A DNA stretch of 64,000 nucleotides from Posidonia oceanica (lineage: Eukaryota; Streptophyta; Magnoliopsida; Alismatales; Posidoniaceae). Both the position numbers and the translations under genes were made by a program. The notes under the pieces are model-generated. The model saw only the letters and a program-made list of their open reading frames with translations, did no database searches and was not told the DNA's origin. Shown piece after piece: positions 1 through 9,257 of the stretch (position 1 is its first letter; every line of letters begins with the position of its first letter). The DNA lies in NCBI GenBank assembly GCA_037176725.1, contig JAZBRS010000026.1:57390501-57454500 (forward strand), given 5' to 3'.

Positions 1-865
1 CTTCACGATCTAACTACCCAGGTCTTCTTGGTTGAATGATTTTTCATTCTAACCAAAGTTATTTCAGATCAGGCATCAGATCCTCAAGATAAGCCCACCT
101 GAATCACTGCATATCACTCATTGCCTTACAGTTTGCATTGCACGCATCGTTTTCTCAATCCGTTTTCTCATGCATGTAGATTAGGCTTTATTGCCCCAGC
201 TTTGCTTCCTCTTGCTTGTCGCGTACCTGCATTGCATGGTTTTCATCGCTGCTTTGGCTTACGCTTGCATTTGCATTAGGGCCGTGATGCTTATTGTCAG
301 GAGTTCTCACGAACCAGGGCTTGCTCGTTCAGAACACTAGCAGCACAGCTGAGAACATAGATTGCACGTTTAATTCCCTGCACACATCTTAGCACTTAGA
401 GCATACACTTGAGCATGTAATTTAGCATTCAAAGCATTTAGGCTTTCACAGCATGCATCTTCCTGCATATGCCAGCTTTTAGTCTAAGAAAGACCGATTC
501 TCGGACGTATCGGGGGTGCCTAACACCTTCCCCGTGTGTAACAGGAATCCTTGCCCTCTTTCTTGGCGCACAATGACCATATTGCCCTTATCCTAAGCAC
601 GAATCACATTTGCATAGCATTTGCATTCTTTTTTCTTTCTTTTTTACATGATTTCTCATGCTTTCCCCGATTTTCCTTGTCTCCCAATTTTATAGACATG
701 GTGGCGACTCTGATTTAGTCTTATCTTTGTTTTTTCCTCTTTTTCCAGCGTTTTCAAGTAGAGTATCCCTCCTCGGGTCCAATCGCTAATAGTGAACCTA
801 ATTCGGATCGGTGCACGCGAGCTTTGGCATCGTGCATGGACGATTCGAATTTCGGGATTACTACA
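1..865 (+). repeat. 3' part of the 5' LTR of E3 (R/U5 side)
   Basis: It matches in order the reverse complement of the E4 LTR at about 2890-3500: the GTGATGCTTA...GAGTTCTCACGAACCAGG segment near 285-317, the conserved hairpin GGGGGTGCCTAACACCTTCCCC region at 512-533, the GGTGGCGACTCTGATTT segment near 700, and the terminus TTACTACA at 858-865. The left boundary lies outside the window. No gene is present; short ORFs here are incidental. Confidence 0.8.
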
Positions 866-892
866 GTATCCCACAACTCTCCACCCTCATCA

Positions 893-1180
893 GGGCTGAT
901 AGCCTTAACTATCCGGTGATGAGTCCGTCAACTCCTCGCGGGCTGATAGCCCCAATTATCCAGTGGTGAGTCCGTTAACTCCTCGCGGGCCGATACTCCC
1001 CAACTATCTGGTGATGAGTCCGTCAACTCATCGCGGGCTAATAGCCCTAACTATCTGGTGATGAGTCCGTCAACTCCTCACAGGCTGATAGCCCCAACTA
1101 TCCAGTGATGGGTCCGTTAACTCCTCACAGGGCTGATAACCCCTAATTATCTAGCGATAGGTTTGTTAACTTATCACCTT
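893..1180 (+). repeat. Tandem array, about six 47-48-bp units, E3 3' region
   Basis: Units start at about 893, 940, 987, 1035, 1082 and 1130. Each reads roughly GGCTGATAGCCC, AACTATC, then GTGATGAGTCCGTCAACTCC. The GGCTGATA...AACTATC core is shared with the much larger arrays in E1 and E2. Tandem arrays in this position are a known hypervariable feature of Ogre/Tat elements. Confidence 0.85.
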
Positions 1181-1312
1181 TCGTCATAGTGTAATAGCAT
1201 TCTATTGCATAGCATTAGCATATCATTACATGACATCATGTAGCTTCTTTGTATCCTTCGTAGAGTTAGTCCTAGTGTTGCATTTCATCATCACATGGAC
1301 ATCGCGCACCTA

Positions 1313-1720
1313 GGATCCGAACCCCTGGTTTGTGTATTGCCTATGGTAGCATCCTCAGCACTCGCAACTCTACGTAGCTTGCCTACTTTGGATGATACTC
1401 GCAGTAGTGCGCGGCCAGGATCGTTTTCTTGGTTTCGTGTGCCCGGCGTCACACTATATATACACTGCATTTCACTGCATAACATCCCATCACATTGCAT
1501 TCTTATTGCGCTGCTACTCCTCTGTAGTCATTACACCAACTTCCGCAATCCGCTTTCCCGGACATGGCATACTTAGGAATCGAACCCCTGGTTTGCGCAT
1601 TGCTTAAAGTGACATCCTCAGCACCCGTAGCTCTATGAAGCTTGCCTGCTCAGTATGACGCCTGCGGTAGTGCATGGCCTAGGATCGCTTCCTTGGCATT
1701 ACGTGCCCGCCATCGCATGC
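1313..1720 (+). repeat. Diverged direct duplication in the E3 3' region (two copies of about 150 bp)
   Basis: Copy 1 starts near 1313 and copy 2 near 1575, about 263 bp apart. Both run through GAACCCCTGGTTTG, CATCCTCAGCAC, AAGCTTGCCT or TAGCTTGCCT, then AGGATCG and CTTGG. Flanking DNA from 1181 to 2081 is otherwise simple ATTGCATT-rich 3' untranslated sequence. It also carries the cross-family motif GGTGCATCCGCCGAATAAGT at 1971-1990. I see no gene. Confidence 0.7.
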
Positions 1721-2081
1721 ACATCCATAGCATCTTGCATTTGATACCAAACCCACGCTGAAGCTACTTTGGCCCAGTGCACGTGCTTCGTCTGGCTTTC
1801 TTTTACACTACCCAGTGACACCTTTGCATTGCATTTTGCCACCACAACCACGTGCATGCATCACCCGCTTTTCCCCTAGTGGAGTACAGCGCAATGAGCT
1901 TTAGTGTAAGCATAGCATTAGTGTAAGCATCGCATCAGCATCTGCATTACGGCAACGAGTCATGATTTTCGGTGCATCCGCCGAATAAGTGGCACATGCC
2001 TACAACAACATCTGGCTCTCACTGGCGTCAGGTGGGGTGTCTTGTCAACCCTAAGCAACGGCCTTGGTTCCCACGACCTCG

Positions 2082-2097
2082 CTCAAGGAGGGGCATC
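2082..2097 (+). other. Polypurine tract of E3
   Basis: CTCAAGGAGGGGCATC lies directly before the LTR start TGTAGACACC at 2098. The same motif with small changes precedes the 3' LTRs of E4, E1 and E2. In Ty3/gypsy elements this tract primes plus-strand DNA synthesis. Confidence 0.85.
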
Positions 2098-2889
2098 TGT
2101 AGACACCGCATTTTGACCCCTGCATTAATGGTTCTTTTCTGGTGGACACAAACCCTAGGCCAAACCTACAACACAAACCCTAAAAATCCTAGAAATCCCA
2201 AACCCTAGGACCCCACATTTTAAAACCCTAACCCATGCAATCACCATTTAAAATCTCCATTGCAAACCCTAATTTCCACCTCAAGCCCACCTCAAGCCCA
2301 CAACCTATCAAAACCCTAATTTCCCCTTTCCCTACACCAAGCCCAAACACCAAGCCCTTTTTTTCTTTTCCTTTTTTTCCCTTCTTTTCTTTTCTTCTCC
2401 ATTTTCCTCTTTTCCTTTCTTCCTTCCTTTTCTTCTTCTTCTTCTTTTTATTCACCCTTTTCCATTTTTTCTCCTCAGCCCAACAGCCTGGCCCACTCAT
2501 CTCTTCTTTTCTTTTCTTCTTTTTTTCTTTTCATTCTTCCCTCCTTCCCACGATTTCCTCCCTTCCCCACGACCCACAAAACTGCAACCTCTTCCAGCTT
2601 CCTTTCCCTCCTCTTTCAAAGCCAACACCACGACCCAACTGCAACGACAACACGACAACCTTCACCCCAATACCACCACCACCTCTTGTGGGGACAGCCA
2701 AGAAAAACACACCCACAACTACAATACACAAAAGGAGGACGACAAAGTAGAAAAACCAGAGAGCTGACACCCTGCAGAACAGAGACACACACGAACCCCC
2801 ACTCCCTCCTTCAACAACACTGCCTTCAACCACACCTCTTCCCCAAAGACAGCAACAAAAGCCATCACCAACAAGAGACACCTTGAGAG
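2098..2889 (+). repeat. First 792 bp of the 3' LTR of E3 (U3), interrupted by E4
   Basis: It starts TGTAGACACC after the polypurine tract. U3 holds several AAACCCTA-type telobox-like motifs (2150-2315), a long pyrimidine tract (about 2355-2540) and a CA-rich stretch (2570-2890). It stops at 2889, where the reverse-oriented E4 LTR begins. The five bases before the junction, GAGAG (2885-2889), are the candidate target duplication; its partner lies outside the window. A 171-codon ORF across the pyrimidine tract is low-complexity and not credible. Confidence 0.8.
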
Positions 2890-3041
2890 TGTAGTAATCC
2901 GGAAATTCTGATCGTTCATGCACGATGCCAAAAGCTCGCGTGCACTGATCAAAATAGGCTCACTATATGCGGCAGGATTCGAGGGAAGAAACTCGACTCA
3001 GAAACACTAGCAAAAGAAGAAAAAGAAATGATAAGACAAAT

Positions 3042-3052
3042 CGGAGTCGCCA
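3042..3052 (-). other. PBS-like 11-mer inside U5 of the E4 LTR
   Basis: On the minus strand it reads TGGCGACTCCG, one mismatch from the first 11 nt of the family A primer binding site. The equivalent site occurs in every LTR in the window. Confidence 0.7.
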
Positions 3053-3544
3053 CCAGGTCTATTAAAACGGGAGACAGGGAAAACCGAGGGTAATGCATGA
3101 AAAGACATGCAAAACCGGATGCAAAGAGGGGGCAAAGGGGATGCGATGCAATGCAATGCGAATGCTATGCTATGACTCGTGCCTAGGATGAAGGAAAGGT
3201 CTTACAGGCCAAGAGAAAGGGCAAGGACTCCTGTTACGCACGGGGAAGGTGTTAGGCACCCCCGATACGTCCGAGAGTCGGTCTTTCTTAGGCAATCTCC
3301 CGTGCTAATGCAGGGAAGTGCTAGCCTAATGCCTAAATGCAATGAATGTCTGCCTGCTATGCATGGGAATAAAGATGCTATCTATGTGCTCAGCAGCGCT
3401 GCTAGTGTTCCGAACTGGACGGACCCTGGTTCGTGAGAACTCCTAGGCAGTAAGCATCATAGCCCTAATGTAGATGCAGGCGATAAAACAAAACTGCAGG
3501 GAAAACCAGGCAATGCAAGCTACATGCAAGAGATAAACCAAAGT

Positions 3545-3795
3545 AGGTGTGGAAAACGGTGCAAAGGCGCGAAAAATGATGCAAAGGCACAGAAAATGAT
3601 GCAAGGGCGTGGAAAACAATGCAAAGGCGTGGAAAACAATGCAAAGGCGCACAAAACGATGCAGGGGTGCGGAAAACAATGCAAAGGCACGGGAAACGAT
3701 GCAAAAGCGAGGAAAATAATGCAAAGGCATGGAAAACGATGCAGGGGCACGAAAAAAGATGCAAAGGCACGGAAAACGATGCAAAGGCGAGGTAT
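3545..3795 (+). repeat. 24-bp minisatellite in the E4 LTR, about ten units
   Basis: Units of the form GATGCAAAGGCACGGAAAAC repeat every 24 bp with substitutions. The period is a multiple of three, which produces long repetitive ORFs on both strands; these are artefacts. It occupies the same relative LTR position as the 30-bp minisatellite of family A. Confidence 0.9.
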
Positions 3796-3920
3796 AAAAT
3801 CAAAACAGGGGTTAGGCAACATGCATGGGGGTAGCAGTAGGTATTAGGAGCGATAAAACACGGAAATCGGTGAACGAAGCAAAATCAGCATTTTAAAATC
3901 AAGTCTAGCCAACTGCAAGC

Positions 3921-6168
3921 GTTGGACGCTGGCAACAGCAGCGTCCAACGTTGGATGTTGCCATTGCTGGCGTCCAACACCTGCTGGAGGAAGACAGCAT
4001 ACAACTTTTGAAAAAGGATGCATTCTAGCTATATGAATGCAATACAGATGCAGCTAAATGGGTGCATGACATGCAAGGCTAACAGGACAGAAGAACAAAA
4101 GTAGATTCAGAGCAAAGGGGCAAGCTGAGATCAAAAATCAAAGCAAGCAGGGTGTTGGACGCCCGTGGGCATGGCATCCAACGTTAGACGCCAGAGAGAC
4201 AGGCGTCCAACATAGGCCAGAGGAAAACAAGACAGATAGGCATACAGATGATAAATAAAAATTAGGAGCATGCATTTGGGCTACTGGAGACAGGCACAAA
4301 CTAAGCATGCAAGCATAGGATACGAAAGAAACCAAGAAACTCACCATCAGCAACATGTACTAGGCATGAAGCTCGAGCTGAACCAGCATCCAATGTTGGA
4401 CGCCTGGAACAGCAGCGTACAATGCCTTGGGAGGCACAAACACACAAGAACTTGCATAAAATTTAGCATATGATCTATAGAAACTAAGGAGCAATTGCAA
4501 AGGAAGCTAAGCAAGCATATAAACACAGGAATCATGTAAACAAAATAGATCAGAGCATCATGCAAGCATCCAAAAGCAAAGAAGAAGAACAGGAATGTTA
4601 GACGCTGGTGACAGTAACGTCCAACGTTGGACGCTGAAGTCCCCAGTGTCCAACGCTTGCAGCATGCAAACTCACCAGCACAAGGGGGAGCTCAGCTCTA
4701 AACCTCACTTAACATTCATGCAAACTACTAAAGACATGCTAGAGCAAAAAGAAACATTCATAGCAAGCATATAATCCATGAGAAGCAAGTAAGAAGAAAG
4801 CATGCATAAGAATAAAAGATAAAAATCCAAGAAAAAGGCATGCAACTTAAGAGGACATTAGCAAGCCTAAGCATGGTTGCCATAGGGGCCAGGCATCTCT
4901 AAGCATACATGGATCATGCATAGATATCAAAAAGAGGCAAGGTGCAAGCATGGCAGCAAGATAGGACTAACAGACATGTTGGACGCTGGATGAACCAGCG
5001 TCCAACGTTGGATGCGGCTCACCTAGGCGTCCAACGCAGGCAGATAGCAAATAGACCTAAAGCATGGATCATGACAAAGAAACAGGCATGGCATAGCATC
5101 TGAAGACACGAGAAGAAGGCATGCAGCATGGATTTACAACAAGAAACAAGCAATAGCAAAGCATGGCAAAGCAAGGGCAAAGGCAAACAAAGCAGGGTGT
5201 TGGACGCTGGCTACTGCCGATTCCAATGTTGGACGCACCAGCTTGGGCGTCCAACACATTGAAGATCATTCCGGCCAAGCGAGGCAGCCAAAACGATCCA
5301 AAACTTCAAGAAAGCTTGCTAATAAGCAAGAGTGATTGACAACAAGCATGGTGGTATGCTTGGTGCCAAGATTAGGCAAGTGGATTGCTCCACCCACCTC
5401 CTCCTCCACACCGCCGGAAAACCAAGGCGAGGAGGGGTGTGTGCTGTGCGAAAGGGCATGGAAAGCATATGGAAACATTCAACCTATCATGCATGAGCTA
5501 CAGGGATAGAAAACTAACCTGGTTGCAGCCTGGAATGGCGTGTTGCACTCACGGCCGGCGCTGCGGAGGATGGCGGCAAAGCTAACACCGGCGAGCTCGC
5601 TTGGCCAGCTGGGGGCACGAGAGAGGGCGGCGAAAGGTCCAGAGTGAAGGTGGATCTTCGCTCTTTGCTCTGGAGGTGGTGAATTGCAGAGGGAGTGGCT
5701 GTGCTGGTTCATGCGTGCTTGCAAAGGAGGGTGTTTGGTGCTGGTTTTGGTGAATGGGTGCATGGGTTTGGGTGCGGAATGGCAGTGGCTGCAGCGGGAA
5801 TGGCAGGCAATTGGCAGGCTTCTGGGTGAGGGGAAGGCTCGAGGATTGGCAGGAGGGTGGCAGGGCAGGTCAGAGAGCAGCGCCGGAGACGCAGGTGGCA
5901 GAGGAATCAATCGATGGATGGCAGAGAGAGAAGAGAGAGCGGGAAATGGGCTGAGGAGGAAAAGATTGCTAGTAAGTGCACTTACTCAGCCTTGGAAGGT
6001 AGTGGATGGCCTGGAGTGCAAGAGGGGACGGGTAGTAAGTGCGGAGGGGCGGTGGAGTGGACGGGAGGTGAGTCGAAGGAGGCAGAGCAGCCGCCACTGC
6101 AACCGAGTCGTTGGACGCTAGCACAGGACGCGTCCAACGTGGGACGCTGCCTATTCCAGCATACAACA
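3921..6168. repeat. Seven dispersed palindromic cassettes of the E4 LTR
   Basis: The cassettes lie at about 3921-3978, 4154-4211, 4385-4424 (short), 4597-4655, 4978-5037, 5199-5255 and 6110-6168. The full form is about 58 bp: GTTGGACGC, a spacer of about 11 nt, GCGTCCAACGTTGGACGC (itself a perfect 18-bp palindrome), another spacer, then GCGTCCAAC. Each cassette is thus two tandem hairpins. Spacer sequences differ between cassettes while the arms are kept. The E5 LTR has a matching series. Function unknown. Confidence 0.85.
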
Positions 6169-6376
6169 CACCCAGTTGGCAAAAGGCTGAAATGGGCTTG
6201 GGCTTGGGCCTAGAAAGGTTTAAAAATATGCAAAAAGGCTTGGGTTAAGGCTTGGGGTTTAGGTGAGGGTTTAGGGGTAGAAATGGGTTAGGTTGAAAAA
6301 GAGTGCCATTCCAGAGTCCAAAAAAGCCTGCAGGAGAAATTGCCAACTTCCGGACTATCAGAATGGAGTGTCTACA

Positions 6377-6392
6377 GATGCCCCTCCCTAAG
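6377..6392 (-). other. Polypurine tract of E4
   Basis: On the minus strand it reads CTTAGGGAGGGGCATC, directly before TGTAGACACT of the 3' LTR. It differs by one base from the tracts of E1 and E2. Confidence 0.85.
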
Positions 6393-6699
6393 CGAGGTCA
6401 AGTGTAGCGAGACCGCTGCTCAGGGTTGACAAGACACCCTACCTGACGCCGGCAGGAGCGCAAATTGCTGTTGGCGTGAGTCATTTATCCGACGGATGCA
6501 CCGGAAATCATGACTCGATGCCACAATGCAGATGCAGATGCAAGATGCTAATGCGATGCAATGCATGCTAATGCAGAAGTTAGTGTAGATGTTATGTTAG
6601 TGCAGATGCTAATGCAGAACTGGTGTGCAGTGCAAATGCTGATGCTGAACTAGTATGAACTAGTGCGCGTGCGGGTGCTGTGCATAGGGAGATGCTATG
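6377..6699 (-). mobile_element. 3' end of the E4 interior (PPT and 3' untranslated region), interrupted by E5
   Basis: Read on the minus strand, it holds the conserved motif at 6482-6502 (GGTGCATCCGTCGGATAAAT), then GGGTGTCTTGTCAACCCTGAGC and the polypurine tract at 6377-6392 next to the LTR. The remainder (6503-6699) is simple GATGC/AATGC-rich sequence. It stops at 6699, where the E5 LTR begins. CTATG (6695-6699) is the candidate target duplication of E5. Confidence 0.8.
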
Positions 6700-7349
6700 T
6701 GTAGACACCCCATTCGGACAGTCTGGAAGTTAGTTGTTTTCTCTTGCAGGCTCGTGTGGACTCTAGAATGGCACTCCTTTTTCCCTAACCCATTTCTAAC
6801 CCAAAACCAAGCCTAAAACCTTACCCAAACCTTAAAAGCCTTGACCCAACCCCTTTTGCAACTTTTAAACCTTTCTAAGCCCAAGCCCAAGCCCATTTGC
6901 AGCTTTTGCCAACTGAGCATGTTGTATGCTAGCATAGGCAGCGTCAAACGTTGGATGCGTCCTGTGCTAGCATCCAACATTGGACGCCTCCTGCTTTGGC
7001 GTCCAATGGCTCAGTTGTAGCAGCGGCTGCTCCGCCTCCTTCGGCTCACCGCCCGTCCACTCCACCCCCCCTGCACTTACTACCCGTCCCCTCTCACACT
7101 CCATGCCATCCACTACCTTCCAAGGCTAAGTTACTAGCCATCTTCTCCATATCAATGCCGATTCCGCTCTCTTGGCCCTCACTGCCACCTGCTGACTTCG
7201 ACCGCCCATTCCTGCCACCGCCGTGACTTCGCCGGTCCTCTGATAGCTCCCATGCCCCCTCCTGACATTCCTCGTGGCTTCCCCACACCCAGGAGCTCCT
7301 ACCATCGCCTGCAAGCCTACCAATTCCGCCTGCAACCTTGACTACATGC
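6700..7349 (+). repeat. E5 LTR (family B), first piece
   Basis: It begins TGTAGACACCCCATTCGGAC and runs collinear with the reverse complement of the E4 LTR start. It includes the segment around a shared GGACTCTRGAATGGCACTC and the first palindromic block (6921-7008). It breaks at 7349, where the solo LTR E6 is inserted, and resumes at 13185. Whether this is a 5' LTR, a 3' LTR or a solo LTR of E5 cannot be told from the window. Confidence 0.8.
7345..7349 (+). repeat. Target site duplication of solo LTR E6, left copy
   Basis: CATGC directly before TGTTGACACC at 7350; the identical pentamer follows the LTR end at 13185-13189. Five bases is the usual Ty3/gypsy duplication length. Confidence 0.92.
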
Positions 7350-9247
7350 TGTTGACACCCCATCTTGGCAGGCTTGGACCTTTGGAGCCCTCTTGGTGAT
7401 TGCTGGATCAAACCCCAACCAAACCCTAGCCCTAATCCTCCTCTCTGCCCTTCAAAAACAGCCCGTTTTGACCCGGACCTTTACCCCCCTTCCCAACCTC
7501 AAAACCTAACCAAAATCCATAGGAAAATCCATCACTATCCACTCAACAAACCTACTCAAAAACCTAGGAATTTCCAAGCCTGACCCATCCTTGAAAACCC
7601 TAGAAAACTTAGGTGAAACTACCCTTTTTCTACACCTTGAAACCCCTCCAAAACCTCTTTAAAATCAAACCAAAACTTCAGACCGCAGACTCCAAACCCT
7701 AGACTACCCACTCACCAACTTTCACTCCATTCCAAGACCATTAAGACCCTCTTTCACCCAAATTATCCTTTTCTCTCTCCGGGATTATCATTTTCTCTCT
7801 CCTCTCTCTCTCCTGATTATCATCTCTCTTTTCATCCCTTTCTTATCCTTTTTCTGGTCTGGCTGTGGGCCCCCCCTGTGCTTCTATCCTCCCTCTATCT
7901 TATCCCTAATTTTACTTTATTTTTAACACTTTTTCTGAATTTTTAAAAATCGTTTTCCTCCAACCTATCTTTTTCCCTTTTATCTCCCTTTTTCTTTTCC
8001 ATTTCTTTCCTCCTTCTCTTTTACTTTTCCCTCTCTTGCAAAAATCCACAAAAACCCATAAAAATCTGTAAAACCTCAAAACATAAAACAAACAAATCAG
8101 TACACTAAGAAAAATAATTTAAAAATGTTAAACAAGCAATTAACAACTTAAACTTAACTTAAGCAAGCTAAAAAAAAACCAAACATGCAAGCTAAAAAAT
8201 GCAAAACAAATCAAAAGAAAACACTGAAAAATCAAGGAAAAAGTCAAAATAAAAACAAAACCCACCAAAGGTAAAAACCCATCAGAAGAATTAAAAAACA
8301 AACCCAAAAAGAAGAATTAAAAAAATCAAATACTAAAACAAATAATTAAAGAAGGGCAAAAGACCTAACCTAATAAACATAAGGAAAACAAGTTAAAAAC
8401 TTTAAAAAAGAAAAAAAACACATCTGAAAGGCCTAAAAGACACCCTATCAAACCAGAAAAATCCAACCAAAAACTTCAAGAAAAATCAATAAATAAAAAA
8501 TCAAGACATAACTTAAAAGACTTAAGAAAGAAAAACCTTAACAAGACTACAACTTAAAAATCTAAAAAACATCCTGATTAATGGGAAATTAAATCCTAAA
8601 AAATCCTAATTAACATCCTAAGTGTCCAACAAGGGAAATACAATTTTAAAAACAATTTAAAAAAGGTTTAACAAACATCTAATCAAGTGAAAACTAATTA
8701 AAAGCAAAACCAAAACTCTAAAACCCTAATCAAGCCCAAGACCCATTTAAACCACACTAGTTAACCAAAAGAAGTCATTAAGAAAATCTGATTAAGACCC
8801 TAATTCACAGCACAAGCACCCTAATATTTTTACTTATTTTTTAATTTGTTTTTTCCTATTTTATTTATCCTCTTTCCCTCTCTTTCTTTCTTCCTTCTTT
8901 CTTTCTCTCTTTCTTTCTTTCCTTACTGGGCTCAATTCGGCCCGTTTTCTCTTTTTTTCTTTTTTTTCTTCTTTCTTTTTCGGCCCGCAGCAGTCCGGCC
9001 CGCTTCCTTCTCCTCCTTCTTCCTCCTCTCCTCCTCTGTGTTTTCTCCACCCGATTCTCCCGCGAGCTGCAGCAACAGCCTTCCCTCCTTCCATTCAAAT
9101 TCGAAGCTCCGTCTTATCGTCTACAGCAGCTCGCCGCTTCACCTCCATCTCAGCGGCTTTTCCGGAGCCGGTCGCCCCGTCCCCTCCGCTGCAGTAATCG
9201 CCGGCCGAATTTGAATTCCCAACTCGCGCCCAGCAGCAGCGGCTCCG

Positions 9248-9257
9248 GATAAAAAGC
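9248..9257 (+). promoter_or_regulatory. TATA-like box in the E6 LTR
   Basis: GATAAAAAGC lies about 1.9 kb into the LTR, followed by a C-rich then GAGAGA-rich segment. The same place carries GATATAAG in E1 and GATAAAAG in E2. A core promoter here would give a U3 of about 1.9 kb and an unusually long R-U5 of nearly 4 kb. No transcript data support the exact start. Confidence 0.5.

Larger units (their letters stand above)
1..2889 (+). mobile_element. E3: internally deleted Tat/Ogre-like LTR retrotransposon (family C), left part outside window
   Basis: Oldest visible layer. It shows the 3' end of a 5' LTR (1-865), a 1.23-kb interior (866-2097) without gag-pol, a polypurine tract, and the first 792 bp of the 3' LTR (2098-2889), which is cut by E4. 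The interior begins one base after the LTR end but has no TGG-starting primer binding site; it reads straight into 3'-region tandem repeats. A deletion therefore joined the LTR end to the 3' untranslated region. The LTR end at 865 resembles that of family B, but the LTR start at 2098 differs from both A and B, so I call it family C. That 1-865 and 2098-2889 are the two LTRs of one element is inferred from orientation and order; they do not overlap in LTR coordinates, so they cannot be compared directly. Confidence 0.75.
2890..6376 (-). repeat. 3' LTR of E4 (family B), complete, 3.49 kb
   Basis: On the minus strand the LTR begins TGTAGACACT at 6376 and ends GGATTACTACA at 2890. A polypurine tract follows at 6377, so this is the 3' LTR of a minus-strand element whose body extends to higher coordinates. 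It matches the E5 LTR through the U3 start, the region near 5480-5680 and the palindrome-bearing middle. The U5 end matches positions 1-865. It carries a 24-bp minisatellite (about 3545-3795), seven palindromic cassettes (3921-6168), the conserved U5 hairpin (3242-3263) and a PBS-like site (3042-3052). It holds no genuine gene. Confidence 0.85.

Noticed and set aside
918..1120. GATGAGTCCGT in the E3 tandem array, reminiscent of a hammerhead ribozyme core
   Set aside because: The required GAAA strand and closing stems are missing, and the unit varies within the supposed core.
2235..2923. ORFs over the pyrimidine tract of the E3 LTR as a Pro/Phe-rich gene
   Set aside because: Low-complexity tract; no conservation in other LTRs.
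3524..3834. Repetitive ORFs (Lys/Gly/Ala on one strand, Phe/Ala/Pro on the other) as a possible new protein family
   Set aside because: They are translations of a 24-bp minisatellite, open in several frames because the period is a multiple of three.
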